Assembly: GCA_023128635.1 (NCBI GenBank)
Contig: JAGMDP010000175.1
Location: 1-7,496 of the forward strand
DNA length: 7,496 bases
Reading direction: 5' to 3'
From: Candidatus Heimdallarchaeota archaeon
GTDB lineage: Archaea > Asgardarchaeota > Heimdallarchaeia > JABLTI01
Part shown: positions 5,211 to 7,496 of the stretch, in pieces
Numbering within the stretch: position 1 is the stretch's first letter
Layout of the letters: each line of letters begins with the position of its first letter
Notes under the pieces: generated by a model
What the model was told of the DNA's origin: nothing
Databases searched by the model: none
Seen by the model: only the letters and a program-made list of their open reading frames with translations
Program-made: the position numbers and the translations under genes

Positions 5211-6230
5211 TTGAGCGAAAAATTTAATGTGATACAAGTAGGATTTGGGCCAATGGGACAATTAGTGACAAAACTCCTATTGAAACGAGAAAATGTTAAT
5301 TTCTTGGGAATCGTTGATATTGATCCAGTTTTTGAAGGTAAAAAACTGAATGAAATCATTGAGTTGACTGATATCCCCGATTTACCAATAGTAAAGGATC
5401 TTGAGCCTTTATTGAACGATACAGTTGATGTTGTTATTATTGCTACTTCATCATTTTTTGAAACTATAGCCCCAATGATAATTCAAGCTGTTGAAGCAGG
5501 AGCTAATGTGATTACTATGTGTGAGCAATTATCTTACCCATGGGATTTCCATCCAGAATTAGCAGCTAAAATCGACAAATTAGCGAAAGAGAAGAAGGTT
5601 ACTGTTACAGGTTCTGGTATTAATCCTGGTTACCTTATGGATTTGTTGCCAATAGTTCTCACCGCTCCTTGTGAAACAGTTGAAAAAATACATGTAACTC
5701 GAATGATGAATTCAAGTCGTAGAAGAATTCCTTTCCAGAAGAAAATTGGTACTAATCTGACAATTGGTGAATTCAACAAGAAAATTAGTGATAAAGAAAT
5801 CACCGGACATGTAGGACTTGAAGAATCAATTCAAATGATTGTTTCAGCTCTTGGGTTAAATGTAGACAAAATTGTTGAATTTCCACCGAAAGCTATGATT
5901 ACTGAGAAAGAATTTGATAGCCCCTTTGGAAGAGTCCCGGAGGGTTATGTTAGAGGACTTCATAGCAGAGGAGTAGCTATGAAAGACAACCATGAAGTTG
6001 TTATTTTAGATTTCTTTGCATATTCTGGCGACCACGATGAATATGATAGTATTGTAATCGAAGGAGTTCCCGGAATTAACCAGAAAATCATTGGTGGAGT
6101 TCATGGCGATGTTGGTACTGCTTCAATGATTGTGAATCTTATTCCAAAAGTTGTTGATGCAAATCCAGGGGTACTAACCATGAAAGATTTGCCAGCACCG
6201 AGTTTCACTGGTTATATAATGAAGAAATAA
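5211..6230 (+). CDS. DapB-fold NAD(P)-dependent dehydrogenase, 2,4-diaminopentanoate dehydrogenase-like
   Basis: A cytoplasmic oxidoreductase of 339 residues. Seen: Rossmann loop G11-F-G-P-M-G16; acidic D36 at the end of the second strand, which tends to favour NAD over NADP; ATSSF (78-82) as in the DapB fold; EQLSYPW (105-111); GSGINPGYLMD (134-144), typical of diaminopentanoate dehydrogenase relatives; GGVHGDVGTASMIVNLIPKV (295-314) and the tail TMKDLPAP (323-330). Known: the clostridial enzyme (Ord) oxidatively deaminates 2,4-diaminopentanoate in ornithine fermentation. Genuine DapB, which makes tetrahydrodipicolinate for lysine, is shorter (about 270) and has different active-site motifs. 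No ornithine-fermentation or lysine-pathway gene lies beside it, so the substrate stays open; a related amino-acid dehydrogenase is equally possible. The TTG start is supported by a GAGGT SD. The gene stands alone between its own leader region and a hairpin terminator. Confidence 0.8.
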   Translation: MSEKFNVIQVGFGPMGQLVTKLLLKRENVNFLGIVDIDPVFEGKKLNEIIELTDIPDLPIVKDLEPLLNDTVDVVIIATSSFFETIAPMIIQAVEAGANVITMCEQLSYPWDFHPELAAKIDKLAKEKKVTVTGSGINPGYLMDLLPIVLTAPCETVEKIHVTRMMNSSRRRIPFQKKIGTNLTIGEFNKKISDKEITGHVGLEESIQMIVSALGLNVDKIVEFPPKAMITEKEFDSPFGRVPEGYVRGLHSRGVAMKDNHEVVILDFFAYSGDHDEYDSIVIEGVPGINQKIIGGVHGDVGTASMIVNLIPKVVDANPGVLTMKDLPAPSFTGYIMKK

Positions 6231-6259
6231 TTGGCTTAGATATTAGACAGTAAATACCT

Positions 6260-6297
6260 ACCTCAATTTTTTGAGGTTTCTCTTCTTTTTTTCTTAT
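6260..6297 (+). terminator. Hairpin plus T-tract terminator of the dehydrogenase gene
   Basis: ACCTCAA (6260-6266) and TTGAGGT (6271-6277) form a perfect 7-bp stem with a TTTT loop, followed by a pyrimidine tract with seven T (6286-6292). It starts 29 bases after the stop codon at 6230 and fills the gap to the convergent gene ending at 6297. On the opposite strand the hairpin is not followed by T, so it serves mainly the plus strand. Confidence 0.65.
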
Positions 6298-7496
6298 TAA
6301 AATTGTAAGAGAGGTAAAACTCTAATCGCTAATTTTATGATAGCAGGATGTCTTAAAAGAGCACGTAAAACATCTGCTTGGCTGTCTATGTCTCCTTTTT
6401 CATTAATTAAATCTGCAATGTTGTTCTCAATAATTGTCTTAAAGGCTTTTTCCAACGCCTTGTCAGTTAATCGATTTACACACCATCTAAAGAAAGCCAT
6501 GGATTTGAATTGAGTCAAAAGTTGTTTTTTCCATAAAACATCATACTTTCTCAAAAATCTCTTACTATTATCTTGAGCGAGAATAGAATCCCCAGCGATT
6601 TTACCAGCTATGATACCAGCGATGCCACCTGTAATCACACCCCCACCTGTGGTTGCTTTTGTTTGTCCCGCAGCATCACCTGCAATTAATAGACCATTTG
6701 TTGATGTTTTTCTTAGCAGACCATTTATGATAATTCTGCCACTATATTTCTTTTTAATTGAGCTTTTAACAAATCTATCTTTAACAGTTGGATGTTTTTG
6801 GATGAAATGATTAAGTTGATCAATTGATGGCTTCAGTCTAGAAGCTAAACCAACTTTTGCGGAAGTTTGAGAAGTAGGTAGAATATAAACGAAGAAACCT
6901 GGAGCTAGTTTATTACTTGCATGGATTTCAACCATATTAATATCCAAATCAGATATGTTTTCAATATCATATTGATATCCTGTGAGATACTTCCTATTTG
7001 GGATTTGTTTGAATCCAGAGTCTTGAGCAATTTTTCTTTTAGATCCACTAGCAATAATTCCTATAGTAGTGGTGTGCTGTTTCTTCTTTTTCAGTTTTAG
7101 ATCAAGATACTCTAAAGTTAACTTCTTTTTGGTACGATCAAAATTTGCGTCAAGCACTTTTTTATTCGTCAGATAATTGACTCCTGCTTTCTCAGCCTTT
7201 TGTTTTAGGAATTGATCAAATAATGATCGATTGATAATATATGCTTGAGTTTCTTTTCTTCTTATTGAAAAGATTTGACCAGAAGGAGAATAAAATTTTG
7301 CTCCTTGTATTTTTGTATTCTGTATTATATTTCGGGGTAAATTATCTAAGCCTAGGAGAGTTAAACCTTTAACACTCAGCAAACCAGCACAATGATCTGG
7401 AATGCCAATTTCTTTCCGTTGCTCTAAAATGGAAACCTTAATTCCTTTTTTAGCAGCATGTATAGCAGCTAAGGAACCAATTGGTCCAGCTCCAAC
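6297..7496 (-). CDS. Geranylgeranyl reductase family FAD-dependent oxidoreductase, 5' end outside window
   Basis: The frame is open to the right edge; 399 residues are visible and probably fewer than ten are missing. A TTG at 7382 is an internal codon, not the start, because the FAD-binding motif lies upstream of it. Family role: hydrogenating the double bonds of geranylgeranyl chains, in archaea to saturate archaeol-type membrane lipids; others act on quinone side chains. Seen (visible numbering): V1-GAGPIGS FAD loop, E25 closing the ribose-binding strand (ILEQR), P33-DHCAG with the family cysteine C36, and G273-DAAGQTKATTGGG, the second FAD motif. Oddities: the family YxWxFP substrate-side motif reads PGFFVYILP (199-207), with Tyr for Trp and Leu for Phe, and the middle GADG-like motif reads IASG (148-151). 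These suggest a divergent paralog, perhaps with another isoprenoid substrate. It ends on the dehydrogenase terminator, tail to tail. Confidence 0.85.
   Translation of the reverse strand, partial: VGAGPIGSLAAIHAAKKGIKVSILEQRKEIGIPDHCAGLLSVKGLTLLGLDNLPRNIIQNTKIQGAKFYSPSGQIFSIRRKETQAYIINRSLFDQFLKQKAEKAGVNYLTNKKVLDANFDRTKKKLTLEYLDLKLKKKKQHTTTIGIIASGSKRKIAQDSGFKQIPNRKYLTGYQYDIENISDLDINMVEIHASNKLAPGFFVYILPTSQTSAKVGLASRLKPSIDQLNHFIQKHPTVKDRFVKSSIKKKYSGRIIINGLLRKTSTNGLLIAGDAAGQTKATTGGGVITGGIAGIIAGKIAGDSILAQDNSKRFLRKYDVLWKKQLLTQFKSMAFFRWCVNRLTDKALEKAFKTIIENNIADLINEKGDIDSQADVLRALLRHPAIIKLAIRVLPLLQF

Noticed and set aside
5058..5261. 67-residue minus-strand ORF
   Set aside because: It runs antisense through the small RNA candidate, poly-A/T tracts and the start of the dehydrogenase, with low-complexity Lys-rich sequence and no SD.
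6610..6810. 66-residue plus-strand ORF rich in proline and valine
   Set aside because: Antisense shadow of the reductase's glycine- and alanine-rich FAD motif region.
1..7496. CRISPR array, insertion sequence or prophage
   Set aside because: No regularly spaced repeats, transposase, integrase or terminal inverted repeats were seen; the genes are ordinary archaeal housekeeping and surface types.

Overview
The window comes from an AT-rich archaeon. The evidence is two proteins with archaeal type IV pilin (class III) signal sequences, a geranylgeranyl-reductase-family flavoprotein of the kind that saturates isoprenoid membrane lipids, Shine-Dalgarno sites of the GGTG/GAGGT type, TTG starts, T-rich transcription ends and a candidate C/D box guide RNA. 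A Trm9/ALKBH8-like tRNA methyltransferase with eukaryote-like sequence would suit an Asgard or related lineage, but the lineage is inference only; nothing here fixes it.

Layout. Positions 1-801 (+) hold the 3' part of a DHH/DHHA1 phosphoesterase, followed by a DUF362-family protein (821-1591, +). Converging on these from the right are two tandem paralogous genes for unusually large pilin-like surface proteins (1611-2780 and 2954-4099, both -), separated by a hairpin-plus-T-tract terminator and a promoter region. Next is the Trm9-like SAM methyltransferase (4226-4915, -). The 295-base gap 4916-5210 is not empty. It holds a locally GC-richer element (about 5031-5103) that fits a C/D box sRNA with a canonical kink-turn and is followed by two T runs. 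A DapB-fold dehydrogenase resembling 2,4-diaminopentanoate dehydrogenase follows (5211-6230, +; TTG start with a good SD) and ends at a hairpin/T-tract terminator. It converges on the geranylgeranyl-reductase-family gene (6297-7496, -), whose first few codons lie beyond the right edge.

Function. This looks like ordinary archaeal chromosome with short, mostly independent transcription units rather than one dedicated system. Two themes stand out. One is the cell surface: a duplicated pilin-like protein with a Ca-loop-like motif after the membrane helix and a strictly kept His-x-His-x-His strand near the C terminus. The other is RNA modification: a wobble-uridine-type tRNA methyltransferase lies next to, and divergent from, a probable 2'-O-methylation guide RNA. 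The guide RNA candidate and the histidine motif are the best leads for something undescribed.
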